Shown piece after piece: positions 1 to 7,894 of a DNA stretch of 64,000 bases. This DNA comes from Comamonas_F sp047606565. Its GTDB lineage: Bacteria > Pseudomonadota > Gammaproteobacteria > Burkholderiales > Burkholderiaceae_C. The stretch covers positions 1 to 64,000 of the forward strand of contig JASGEH010000122.1 of NCBI GenBank assembly GCA_047606565.1. Reading direction: 5' to 3'. Made by a program: the position numbers and the translations under genes. Position 1 is the first letter of the stretch; the number at the start of each line of letters is the position of its first letter. Below the pieces are notes generated by a model. That model ran no database searches, was not told where the DNA came from, and was given only the letters and a program-made list of their open reading frames with translations.

Positions 1-361
1 CACTCCGATTGAATGAAGGTGGCTGGCCGAGGCCGGCGCGTTGTTATGGCGGACGGACTGGCGCGCTGCGCCTGCCGCCGCATTTTTCGGCGGTCCCACC
101 CGGACTGTCGATGCGGGGTGCCCCGCATGCCTGGACAGCAGGGCCAGCCAGCCGCCTCGCCGGGGAGGCGCAGGGGTCATGGCATGGGGGCAGCATGAGG
201 TGTGGATGGGACAGCGCTATCCTATTGAGGTCGCGATGTAACCCCATGGGGGATAACCCTCGGTAATTTTGTTTCCATGCGAGTGAGGGGCGGCACTCCC
301 GTGCCGTGCATCCGGTTTGGCTTACCATGCTGCGCGCCCACCCTCCCCACTGTTCGCACCC
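1..361. other. Gene-free left edge with inverted repeats
   Basis: No convincing gene is seen in these 361 bases. They contain three GC-rich inverted repeats: CCGCCG/CGGCGG at 75-93; a nested palindrome at 105-138 made of CTGTC, an eight-base perfect arm pair (111-118 with 121-128) and GACAG; and CGCCTC/GAGGCG at 153-170. None is followed by a run of T, so they are not ordinary terminators for either strand. The last hundred bases must hold the promoter of the regulator gene that starts at 362, but no clear -35/-10 pair stands out. Confidence 0.5.
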
Positions 362-1411
362 ATGACCGCCCCCCTCGCCGCCGCTGCCAAGGCCCGAACC
401 TCACGCGCCACCGGCCGGGTCACGCTCGACGACGTCGCGCAGGCCGCCGGCGTCAGCCCCATCACCGTCTCGCGCGCGTTGCGCGGCGCCCGCAGCGTGG
501 CGCCGGAGCTGGTCGAGCGGGTGCGCGCGGCCGCCCACGCGCTGGGCTATGTGCCCAACCTGGCGGCGCGTTCGCTGGCGTCGAGCCGGGGCCATTCGGT
601 GGCGGTGCTGGTGCCGCTGCTGACCAACCGCCTGTTCGTCGATCTGCTCGAAGCCGCCCAGGCCACCTTCCTGGCCGCCGGCTACCAGACCCTGCTGGGC
701 GTCACCCACTACCGTCCCGAGGAAGAGGAGCGGCTGTTGCAGATCTACGCCGCCCAGCGCCCGGCTGGCCTGCTGCTGACCGGTTTCGACCACACAGACG
801 CCACGCGCAGCCTCATCGACGACAGCCGCCTGCCCTGCGTGCACATGATGGAACTGGCCGTCCCCGGCGATGCCGACATCGCCTGCGTCGGCTTCTCGCA
901 GCGGGACGCCGGCCAGGCCATCACGCGCCACCTGCTCGCGCGGGGCCGCCGCCGCATCGCCTTCGCCGCGGCCCAGCTCGACCCGCGCGTCATGCAGCGC
1001 CGCGACGGCTACCGCCAGGCGCTGGCCGCCCAGGGGCTGCACGACCCGGCCCTCGAACTCCTCGACCCCGCCCCCTCCACCATGGCCATGGGCGCGCGCA
1101 TGCTCGAACGCCTGCTGGCCATCGAGCCCGCCGTCGATGCCGTCTTCTTCTGCAACGACGACCTGGCCCAGGGCGCCTTGCTGGCCGCGCAGCGCCATGG
1201 CGTGGCCGTGCCCGGGCGCATCGCCATCGCCGGCTTCAACGACCTCGATGGCAGCGACCAGATGGTGCCCCCGCTGACTTCCGTGCGCACCCCGCGCGCC
1301 GAAGTCGGCCAGCGCGCCGCCGCCATGCTGCTGGACCTGATCGCCGGCCAGCACCCCGTGCCGCCGCAGGTCGACCTCGGCTTCGAGATCGTGGCGCGCG
1401 ACAGCACTTGA
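362..1411 (+). CDS. LacI-family transcriptional regulator, GntR-like
   Basis: This 349-residue protein has the LacI layout. An N-terminal helix-turn-helix at about residues 20-42 (VTLDDVAQAAGVSPITVSR) and a hinge around LGYVPN are followed by a periplasmic-binding-protein-like ligand domain. The stretches VLVPLLTNRLF, GYQTLLG and CNDDLAQGA resemble gluconate repressors (GntR), so a sugar acid is a reasonable inferred effector. I chose the ATG at 362 because residues before it are low-complexity and the HTH follows at the usual distance; an in-frame ATG at 317 is an alternative. The gene lies 29 bases upstream of a short-chain dehydrogenase in the same direction, so the two probably share a transcript and the regulator may control that enzyme. 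Ligand and operator are not visible. Confidence 0.9.
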   Translation: MTAPLAAAAKARTSRATGRVTLDDVAQAAGVSPITVSRALRGARSVAPELVERVRAAAHALGYVPNLAARSLASSRGHSVAVLVPLLTNRLFVDLLEAAQATFLAAGYQTLLGVTHYRPEEEERLLQIYAAQRPAGLLLTGFDHTDATRSLIDDSRLPCVHMMELAVPGDADIACVGFSQRDAGQAITRHLLARGRRRIAFAAAQLDPRVMQRRDGYRQALAAQGLHDPALELLDPAPSTMAMGARMLERLLAIEPAVDAVFFCNDDLAQGALLAAQRHGVAVPGRIAIAGFNDLDGSDQMVPPLTSVRTPRAEVGQRAAAMLLDLIAGQHPVPPQVDLGFEIVARDST

Positions 1412-1440
1412 CCTGAACTGACCTGAACGGAGCGCCTCGA

Positions 1441-2217
1441 ATGAACACTGCAAAAGTCGCCGTCGTCACCGGAGCCGGCTCCGGCATCGGCAAAGCCGCC
1501 GCCCTGGCCCTGGCGGCCGATGGCTACCGCGTCGTGCTGGCCGGCCGCCGCGCCGATCTGCTCGACGCCGTGCGCCAGCAGGCCCAGGCCCAGAGCCCGG
1601 ACCCGCACGCGGCCGGCAACCGCGTGCTGGGCGTGCCCACCGACGTCACCGACCCCGACGCCGTGCAGCGCCTGTTCGACCAGGCCGTCGCCGCCTTCGG
1701 CCGCGTCGACCTGCTGTTCAACAACGCCGGCCGCAGCAACCCGCCGGGCGACTTCATCGACTGGACCCCCGCGCAATGGCGCGAGGTGGTCGATGTCAAC
1801 CTCAACGGCATGTTCTACTGCCTGCAGCAGGCCTTCCGCGTCATGCGCGACCAATCGCCGCAGGGCGGACGCATCATCAACAACGGCTCGATCTCGGCCC
1901 ACACCCCGCGCCCCAACTCGGCCGCCTACACTGCCACCAAGCATGCCGTCATGGGACTGACCAAGACCGCCGCCCTCGACGGCCGCCGCCACAACATCGC
2001 CGTCGGCCAGATCGACATCGGCAACGCCTACACCGAACTGGCCGCCCGCATGGCCAGCGGCGTGCCCCAGGCCAACGGCGACATCGCCATCGAGCCCATG
2101 ATCGACGTCGCCGTCGTCGCCCAGTCCGTGCGCTACATGGCCAGCCTGCCGCTGGAGGCCAACGTCCTCTTCCACACCGTCATGGCGACCCACATGCCCT
2201 TTGTGGGGCGGGGCTGA
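1441..2217 (+). CDS. SDR-family NAD(P)-dependent oxidoreductase
   Basis: A classical short-chain dehydrogenase of 258 residues. The nucleotide-binding motif TGAGSGIG is at residues 10-17, NNAG at 94-97, a catalytic Ser around 150-152, and the YxxxK pair is Y163/K167. The basic residues after the second strand (AGRRADL, 35-41) suggest NADP(H) preference, which is an inference. It acts as a soluble dehydrogenase or reductase on a hydroxyl/carbonyl substrate that cannot be named from sequence. It follows the LacI-type regulator closely, and a strong hairpin terminator begins 29 bases after its stop, so the pair forms a closed unit. A sugar-acid or polyol substrate would fit the GntR-like neighbour. 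Confidence 0.93.
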   Translation: MNTAKVAVVTGAGSGIGKAAALALAADGYRVVLAGRRADLLDAVRQQAQAQSPDPHAAGNRVLGVPTDVTDPDAVQRLFDQAVAAFGRVDLLFNNAGRSNPPGDFIDWTPAQWREVVDVNLNGMFYCLQQAFRVMRDQSPQGGRIINNGSISAHTPRPNSAAYTATKHAVMGLTKTAALDGRRHNIAVGQIDIGNAYTELAARMASGVPQANGDIAIEPMIDVAVVAQSVRYMASLPLEANVLFHTVMATHMPFVGRG

Positions 2218-2246
2218 CGGCCGCGCTGGCATGACCCGGACAAGAA

Positions 2247-2284
2247 AAAAGCGCGCTACCTGTTTGATAGCGCGCTTTTCTTTG
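2247..2284. terminator. Bidirectional intrinsic terminator
   Basis: A near-perfect hairpin has arms AAAAGCGCGCTA (2247-2258) and TAGCGCGCTTTT (2268-2279) around a nine-base loop. It is flanked by A-rich and T-rich tracts on the two sides, so it can end transcription from both directions. It lies between the SDR gene (plus) and the tRNA gene (minus), which converge here. Confidence 0.9.
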
Positions 2285-2290
2285 TTTACT

Positions 2291-2366
2291 TGGTGCCGGA
2301 GAAAGGAGTCGAACCCTCGACCTTCTCATTACGAATGAGCTGCTCTACCAACTGAGCTACACCGGC
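2291..2366 (-). tRNA. tRNA-Thr (anticodon CGT)
   Basis: The minus-strand sequence folds into a complete 76-base tRNA with an encoded CCA end. The D-stem GCTC/GAGC, the anticodon loop TTCGTAA (anticodon CGT, reading ACG threonine codons) and the T-loop TTCGACT are all present. The sequence resembles the known CGT threonine isoacceptors, including the G-A apposition at the base of the anticodon stem. The acceptor stem GCCGGTG pairs with CTCCGGC except for a U-U mismatch at position 6-67, and two T-stem pairs are G-U. It has its own promoter just upstream and the shared terminator downstream. Confidence 0.95.
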
Positions 2367-2376
2367 GAAGCCGCTC

Positions 2377-2382
2377 ATTATA
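2377..2382 (-). promoter_or_regulatory. -10 box of the tRNA-Thr promoter
   Basis: On the minus strand a perfect TATAAT lies 10 bases from the tRNA 5' end, placing the start of transcription a few bases before the mature tRNA. No good -35 hexamer is seen at 16-18 bases. Confidence 0.75.
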
Positions 2383-2427
2383 CCGTGAATTGAGGCCAGG
2401 GTCGTCGAATGGGTGTGCGAGGGGCCG

Positions 2428-3783
2428 TCAGGCCGCGGCATGCTGCTTGCGGTGCAGCGCGTAGCGGTTCTCGGGGCGTGGCAGTCCCAGGTGTTCGCGC
2501 AATGTGCTGCCTTCGTATTCCGTACGGAACAGGCCGCGCCGGCGCAGTTCGGGGAGGACCAGTTCGATGAAGTCCTGCAGCCCGCCCGGCAGGCGTGGCG
2601 ACATGATGTTGAAGCCGTCGGCGCCTTCGTTCTCGAACCATTCCTGCAGGAAGTCGGCGATGCTTGCGGGCGTGCCGACGATCTGCTGGTGGCCGCGCGC
2701 GCCGGCGATGCGCAGGTAGAGGTCGCGGATGGTGAGGTTCTCGCGCCGCGCCAGGTCGATCAGCAGCTGCTGGCGGCTTTTGCCGCCGTTGGTTTCGGGC
2801 AGGTCGGGCAAGGGGCCATCGACAGGGTAGGCGGACAGGTCGGCGCCGATCATCTCCGACAGCAGCGTGACGCCGACGATGGGGTGAATCAGATCCTGCA
2901 ATTGCTGGAACTTGGCCTCTGCCTCGGCCTGCGTGCGGCCGATCACGGGGAAGATGCCGGGCATGATCTTGATGTCGTCCGGGCTGCGGCCGTACTGCAC
3001 GGCGCGCGATTTGACCTCGCGGTAGAAGGACTGGGCCTCGTCCAGCGTCTGGTGGGCAACGAAGATGACCTCGGCCGTGCGGGCGGCCAGATCGCGGCCG
3101 GCGGGCGAGGCGCCGGCTTGCACGACGACCGGGCGTCCCTGGGGCGAGCGCGAGACGTTGAGCGGCCCGCGCACCGCGAAGTGCTTGCCTTTGTGCGCCA
3201 GCACATGGTGTTTGTCGGGCTCGAAGTACTGCCCGCTGTCCTTGTCGCGCACGAAGCTGTCGTCTTCCCAGCTGTCCCACAGGCCGGTGACCACGTCGTG
3301 GAACTCGGCCGCGCGCTCGTAGCGCAGGGCGTGCTCGTAATGCCGTTCGAGGTTGAAGTTGGCCGCTTCGCCGCGCCCGCTGGAGGTGACCAGGTTCCAC
3401 CCCGAGCGGCCGCCGCTGATGTTGTCGAGCGAGGCGAACTTGCGCGCGACGTTGTAGGGCTCGTTGAAGCTGGTCGAGACGGTCGCGATCAGACCGATCT
3501 TCTCGGTCGCCACGGCCAGGGCGGACAGCAAGGTCAGCGGCTCGAAGTGATCCGAGCGTGCCGTGCGCGCCAACGATGGCAGGTGTTCGCTGCGCACACC
3601 GACCGCATCGGCCAGGAAGATGGCATCGAACTTGGCGGCTTCGGCCAGCCGGGCCAGTTCCACGTAGTGGCGGAAATTGCTGCCGGCGTCGGCGGGCACG
3701 TCGGGGTGACGCCATGCGGCAATGTGGTGGCCGGTTTGCAGGAGGAAGGCGCCGAGACGGATCTGGCGGGGGCGTGATGACAT
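2428..3783 (-). CDS. LLM-class flavin-dependent monooxygenase (NtaA/SnaA/DszA type)
   Basis: This 451-residue protein belongs to the luciferase-like TIM-barrel monooxygenases of the NtaA/SnaA/DszA/DmoA group. Typical stretches are LGAFLLQTGHH near the start, the region GGRSGWNLVTS and the C-terminal ADGFNIM segment. Such enzymes use FMNH2 from a separate reductase and O2 to oxidise or cleave C-S or C-N bonds in the cytoplasm. The ATG at 3783 fits the family N-terminus; an in-frame ATG at 3804 would add seven residues. It is the last gene of an operon whose upstream genes encode an Ssu/Tau-type ABC importer, so it most likely desulfonates or oxidises the imported compound. No reductase gene accompanies it. 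The substrate is unknown. Confidence 0.9.
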   Translation of the reverse strand: MSSRPRQIRLGAFLLQTGHHIAAWRHPDVPADAGSNFRHYVELARLAEAAKFDAIFLADAVGVRSEHLPSLARTARSDHFEPLTLLSALAVATEKIGLIATVSTSFNEPYNVARKFASLDNISGGRSGWNLVTSSGRGEAANFNLERHYEHALRYERAAEFHDVVTGLWDSWEDDSFVRDKDSGQYFEPDKHHVLAHKGKHFAVRGPLNVSRSPQGRPVVVQAGASPAGRDLAARTAEVIFVAHQTLDEAQSFYREVKSRAVQYGRSPDDIKIMPGIFPVIGRTQAEAEAKFQQLQDLIHPIVGVTLLSEMIGADLSAYPVDGPLPDLPETNGGKSRQQLLIDLARRENLTIRDLYLRIAGARGHQQIVGTPASIADFLQEWFENEGADGFNIMSPRLPGGLQDFIELVLPELRRRGLFRTEYEGSTLREHLGLPRPENRYALHRKQHAAA

Positions 3784-3845
3784 GGTGAATGTTCCGTTCA
3801 ACAAAATGCAGGCAGGCTTTTGGCGCGCAGACGCGTGGCGAAAAC

Positions 3846-4673
3846 TCAGTGCGCCTGGTCCGGCCGGCCCAGGAAGTCACCCAGGATGTCGTCGCGCAGG
3901 GCGATGAAGCGCGCATCGCTGCGATTGCGGGGGCGGGGCAGGTCGATGTCGAGGGTGCGGCGGATGCGACCGGGGTGCGGCTGCATGACCACCACCCGGT
4001 CGCCCAGGAAGACGGCTTCCTCGACATCGTGGGTGACGAGCACCATGGTGATCTTTTCCTGCGCCCAAATGCGCTGCAGCTCGCCTTGCAGCCGTGTGCG
4101 CGTCAGTGCGTCGAGCGCGCCGAAGGGTTCGTCGAGCAGCAGCACGCGCGGCCGGTTGACCAGGCCGCGTGCAATCGCCACGCGCTGGGCCATGCCACCG
4201 GAAATCTGGTGCGGGTAGGACTGCTCGAAGCCTTCCAGCCCGACGAGGGCCACGTGGCGGGCGACCAGGTCGCGTTTTTCCGCAGCCGGCAGTGCGGCGT
4301 TACGCAGCGCGAATTCGATGTTCTGCACCACGGTGAGCCAGGGAAACAGTCGGTGGTCCTGGAACACGATGCCGCGCTCCAAGCTGGTGCCGGCGACAGG
4401 CTTGCCGTCGAAGCTGATATCGCCCTCGAAGTCGCTGTCGAGCCCGAGGATCAACCGCAGCAGCGTGGACTTGCCGCAGCCGCTGGCACCGACGATGCTG
4501 ACGAACTCGCCAGCCTCGATCCGCAGGTCGATGCCATCGAGCACCAGCAGCGAACCGCTGGCCGATTGCGCATGGTCGAAGCGCTTGCTGACACTGCGGA
4601 TGAGGAGTTCATGGGCTGGTCGTCCGTCGGGCCGGACGCTGGGTGTGGAGGAAGGTGAGATCGCGAGGCTCAT
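3846..4673 (-). CDS. ABC transporter ATP-binding protein, SsuB/TauB type
   Basis: A 275-residue ATPase subunit. Walker A is GASGCGKST at residues 62-70, the Q-loop glutamine is in FQDHRLFP near 105, the signature is ISGGMAQR near 157, Walker B is LLLDEP at about 178-183, and the switch histidine is in VTHD near 215. The FQDHRLFPW segment is typical of the nitrate/sulfonate/taurine import class. It energises import through the two permeases encoded immediately upstream and is followed by the LLM monooxygenase. An AGGA-type ribosome site precedes the ATG. The import direction and alkanesulfonate-like substrate are inferred from family and neighbourhood. Confidence 0.94.
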   Translation of the reverse strand: MSLAISPSSTPSVRPDGRPAHELLIRSVSKRFDHAQSASGSLLVLDGIDLRIEAGEFVSIVGASGCGKSTLLRLILGLDSDFEGDISFDGKPVAGTSLERGIVFQDHRLFPWLTVVQNIEFALRNAALPAAEKRDLVARHVALVGLEGFEQSYPHQISGGMAQRVAIARGLVNRPRVLLLDEPFGALDALTRTRLQGELQRIWAQEKITMVLVTHDVEEAVFLGDRVVVMQPHPGRIRRTLDIDLPRPRNRSDARFIALRDDILGDFLGRPDQAH

Positions 4674-4734
4674 GAGGAATTCCTGGAGGCTGAAGCTGCA
4701 ATGAAAGCCATGACGGCGGCGGCTGGCGTGGGTT

Positions 4735-5559
4735 TCACCGGGTCTGGGGTTGCCAACGCAGCAGTCGCTTTTCGGCGATGCGCGCGGCGCTGTTGAGCAG
4801 CCACCCTGTCAGGCCGACGACGAACATGCCGAAGATCACCAGGTCCATCTGGAAATGTTCGCTGCCTTCGATCAGCAGGTTGCCAACACCCAGGCCCGAC
4901 ACCAGCAGGTATTCGGCACCGATGGTGGCCAGCCATGAATAGATCAGGGCCAGGTACAGGCCGGTGAAGATGGATGGCACCGCTGCTGGCAGCACCACGA
5001 AGCGCACCGTCTGCCATCGGCTGTAGCCGTAGACGCGGGAGACTTCGAGCAAGGCTGCAGGGGTATTGCGGATGCCGTCGCAGGTGTTGACCACCACGGG
5101 CACCAGCGCGGCCAGCGACAGGAACACCACCTTGGCCACATCGCCCAACCCGAACCACACCGAGATCAGCGGGATCCACGCGAACAGCGAAATTTGCTTG
5201 AAGGTGTTGAAGCTGGGACCGATCAAGCGGTTGAACCAGCGCGACAGCCCGAGTGCCAGGCCCAGCGCCAGACCGGCCACGCTGCCGATCAGGAAGCCGG
5301 TGGCCTCGCGGGCAAAGCTGGCGGCCAGCGCGCGCCAGAGCTTGCCGGTAAAGACCTGGTCGTAGGCCGTGGACAACACCTTCTCCGGCGCCACCAGCAA
5401 GGCTGAGTTGACCAGGTCCAGCCGGGCCAGCAGCCACCACAGCGCAATGGCCACCACTGGCAGCACGAGCCCGCGCCAGTGAGTGGCGGACAGCGGCTGG
5501 CGGCCGCGTCTGGAGACGGCTGGTGCGACCGGGAGGGTTGGGGGCGAGACGGCGCTCAT
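4735..5559 (-). CDS. ABC transporter permease, SsuC/TauC type (second of pair)
   Basis: A 274-residue inner-membrane protein with about six hydrophobic segments. The EAA-like loop reads ALLEVSRVYGYSRWQTV, followed by VVLPAAVPSIFTG. This is the standard permease of the NitT/TauT importer class. The ATG at 5559 overlaps the stop codon of the preceding permease (ATGA), which fixes the start and implies translational coupling. Having two different permeases side by side suggests a heterodimeric channel; most Ssu and Tau systems use a homodimer, so this is somewhat unusual. The ATPase gene follows after 61 bases. Confidence 0.92.
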   Translation of the reverse strand: MSAVSPPTLPVAPAVSRRGRQPLSATHWRGLVLPVVAIALWWLLARLDLVNSALLVAPEKVLSTAYDQVFTGKLWRALAASFAREATGFLIGSVAGLALGLALGLSRWFNRLIGPSFNTFKQISLFAWIPLISVWFGLGDVAKVVFLSLAALVPVVVNTCDGIRNTPAALLEVSRVYGYSRWQTVRFVVLPAAVPSIFTGLYLALIYSWLATIGAEYLLVSGLGVGNLLIEGSEHFQMDLVIFGMFVVGLTGWLLNSAARIAEKRLLRWQPQTR

Positions 5560-6482
5560 GGCAGTGTTCCCGTGATGGCGCTGTTGACCGGCTGACCCTG
5601 CGTGAAGCGGCGCTCCAGCGCGTCGAGCAGCCGGTCGATCAGGTAGCCCACCGCACCCACGATGATGACGGCCGCCATCACCAGGTCGAGTTGGAACAAC
5701 TGGCGCCCGTAGACGATCAGGTAGCCCAGGCCCTCGCTCGAAGCGACCAGTTCGACCACCACCAGAGACAGCCATGCCTTGGTAAAGCCCAGGCGCAGTC
5801 CCGTGAACAGGGTGGGGACGGCGTGCGGCCAGACGACGTGATGCACACGCTGGCTGCGGCTGTAGCCGTACACGCGGGCGACTTCGAGCAAGGCCACGGG
5901 TGCTTGCCGGAAACCCTGCAGGGTGTTCAGGGTGACCGGGATCAGGGCGGCCTTGGCGATGAGGATGTATTTGAGCGGTTCACCAATCCCCACCAGCAGC
6001 AAGACGAACGGCAGCCAGGCCAGTACGGGGATCTGCGTCAGGGCATTGAAGGTTGGCAGCAGGTAGTCCTGCAGCGGCCGCCACACGCCCATCGCCACGC
6101 CCAGCGCCAGCCCAAGCACGCTGCCGGCCACGAAACCGATCAGTACGCGTTGCATGCTGGCCTGTAGATTGAGTAGCAGGTCGCCACTGGTCAGCAGTTG
6201 CCACAGTGTCTCCCACACGAATGAGGGGGGTGGCAGGACTTGCGGCGAGATCCAACCCTGTTGTGCCCCGGCATACCAAACCGCGAACAAGGCCAGCGGC
6301 AACAGGAAGGGCGCCACGGCCCACGAGAGCCGGAATGTCCAGCGGGGTTGCGCAGCCCGGCGCCGTTGCGCCGGATGGGTCTTGGCACGTGGTTGGCTGG
6401 GGGACGCGGTGGGTTGCGGCGCGGAAGCGATGGCCGCAAGCACAGCGCTGCGGGCAGAGGCGGTTGCGGTGGCGGATGGCAT
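5556..6482 (-). CDS. ABC transporter permease, SsuC/TauC type (first of pair)
   Basis: A 308-residue permease. A long hydrophilic Ala/Pro/Arg-rich N-terminal tail of about 50 residues is followed by six predicted membrane segments. Its EAA-like loop is ALLEVARVYGYSRSQRV. The ATG at 6482 is preceded by AGGT on the coding strand; an in-frame upstream ATG at 6566 would add 28 residues without a better ribosome site. The 3' end overlaps the next permease by four bases. It pairs with the next permease to form the membrane channel of the operon's importer, fed by the binding protein encoded just upstream. Confidence 0.9.
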   Translation of the reverse strand: MPSATATASARSAVLAAIASAPQPTASPSQPRAKTHPAQRRRAAQPRWTFRLSWAVAPFLLPLALFAVWYAGAQQGWISPQVLPPPSFVWETLWQLLTSGDLLLNLQASMQRVLIGFVAGSVLGLALGVAMGVWRPLQDYLLPTFNALTQIPVLAWLPFVLLLVGIGEPLKYILIAKAALIPVTLNTLQGFRQAPVALLEVARVYGYSRSQRVHHVVWPHAVPTLFTGLRLGFTKAWLSLVVVELVASSEGLGYLIVYGRQLFQLDLVMAAVIIVGAVGYLIDRLLDALERRFTQGQPVNSAITGTLP

Positions 6483-6611
6483 GCGAGGTGACCTTTTCAG
6501 CGCGTGAAGATCAGGGAGATAGCCTGCGGGGCCACCATCGAGTGATGGCCGTTGACCCGAGGGCATGCGTTCAAGTCTTGAGCGTTACCCAGCGCGACCG
6601 CCAAGCCGGTC

Positions 6612-7721
6612 TCAGCGGCTGGCAACGTTGCCATTGGACGGGATAGGCTGGCCCTTGGCGTCATAGCGCGTCCAGTAGTGCTCCAGTCCTTGCTTCTTGA
6701 GCGCGGCGTCGAGGAAGCGGGTATCGAACCAGCCATCTATCGAGACGTCGCGGCGGATCAGTTTGAGCGCCAGCGCGTCTTTCACCACCGCGCGGTAACG
6801 GTCCAAAACGAAATCGTCGACCAGCGGGGAGTTGCGCGTGGCCAGGGACTGGTTTTCGAACTCCGCGGCCCACGATGCCTTGGGGACGCCGCTGGCCGCC
6901 CAGATCGTGAACAGCGCGTCGCGGTTGGCCTCATCCGACGACCACTTGGCGGCCCGCACGAAGACATCGACGACGGTCTGGACCTGTGCCTCATGGCCGG
7001 CAATGAAGTCCTCGCGCACCAGCAGCGCGGCCTGGCGCGTGAAGGCGGGGTCTTTGCCTTGCGTGCTGTAGATGATCTTGGCCAAGCCCTGGTCGCGGAC
7101 CTTGAACCACTCGTAGCCGCCGAAGGACGCATCGACGCCATTGGAGACCAGCGCCGCCTGGGCGCTGCCGCTGTCCAGGTTGACGCCCTTGATGTCGCGC
7201 TCGGACAGCCCGTTCGCCGCCAGCACGTTGATGGCGACCAGATGGCCATTGGTGCCCCGGAAGATGGACACCTTCTTGTCGCGCAGGTCGGCGATCGACT
7301 TCAGCGGCGAGTCCTTGGGTACGGTTACGTAGAGGTTGTTGCGGGTACCACTGGCCACCAGCAACTTGGTCTTGAGGCCGTTGGCGCGGCCCACCACTTC
7401 GGGCAGGTCGCCCTGGTAAGCGAAATCGATCTGCTTGTTCGACAGCGCTTCGTTGACCGCTGGACCCGCACCTTTGAAGAACAGCCATTCAACCTGGGTG
7501 CCACTTCCCTCGAATGCTTGCTCCAGCCATTTGTTGGCGCGTATCACGCCGCCAGGCGAGCCGCCCCAGGTGACGGGATCGCCGCCGCCGGCCGTGGCGA
7601 CACCGATGCGGATGACTTCAGGGTTGGCCGCCAGGGCAGGGGAGAGCCAGGAGGCCGCAACCACGATCGGCGCAAGCATCCACGAACGCAGGAGATGGCG
7701 GCGAGATGAGAAAACAGGCAT
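6612..7721 (-). CDS. ABC transporter substrate-binding protein, SsuA/TauA-like
   Basis: A 369-residue secreted binding protein. It opens with a signal peptide (basic start, hydrophobic core APIVVAASWLSP, cleavage after a site like SPALA), then a mature domain beginning VIRIGVATAGG. The segment FAYQGDLPEVVGR and the long two-lobed domain match the aliphatic sulfonate and nitrate binding proteins (NMT1/THI5-like fold). It is the first gene of a five-gene minus-strand operon: binding protein, two permeases, ATPase, LLM monooxygenase. The transcript probably starts in the 173-base gap up to 7894, which contains a short palindrome. Substrate is inferred to be a sulfonate or sulfate ester. Confidence 0.92.
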   Translation of the reverse strand: MPVFSSRRHLLRSWMLAPIVVAASWLSPALAANPEVIRIGVATAGGGDPVTWGGSPGGVIRANKWLEQAFEGSGTQVEWLFFKGAGPAVNEALSNKQIDFAYQGDLPEVVGRANGLKTKLLVASGTRNNLYVTVPKDSPLKSIADLRDKKVSIFRGTNGHLVAINVLAANGLSERDIKGVNLDSGSAQAALVSNGVDASFGGYEWFKVRDQGLAKIIYSTQGKDPAFTRQAALLVREDFIAGHEAQVQTVVDVFVRAAKWSSDEANRDALFTIWAASGVPKASWAAEFENQSLATRNSPLVDDFVLDRYRAVVKDALALKLIRRDVSIDGWFDTRFLDAALKKQGLEHYWTRYDAKGQPIPSNGNVASR

Positions 7722-7751
7722 GGTGCATCCAGTGCGTGACGTCGAGGGAAG

Positions 7752-7766
7752 GTCTCGAAACGAGAC
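7752..7766. promoter_or_regulatory. Palindrome upstream of the Ssu-like operon
   Basis: A perfect six-base inverted repeat, GTCTCG-AAA-CGAGAC, lies 31-45 bases before the ATG of the binding-protein gene. On the coding strand it is preceded by CCTAGATTGTTC (7771-7782), which resembles the CCTAGAC motif found before two operons of the plus-strand island. It could be an operator or part of a leader hairpin; nothing else supports either reading. Confidence 0.4.
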
Positions 7767-7894
7767 ATCCGAACAATCTAGGCCGCGAGCGAGGCTGCGC
7801 CAAGGACGTATTTCGCAGGTGCTTATGTGCGTGTCGCCCGTCCCACGGTTCCATCCCGCGTGGGGGGGCTGGTGGCCGTGGCTTTGAACACGTT

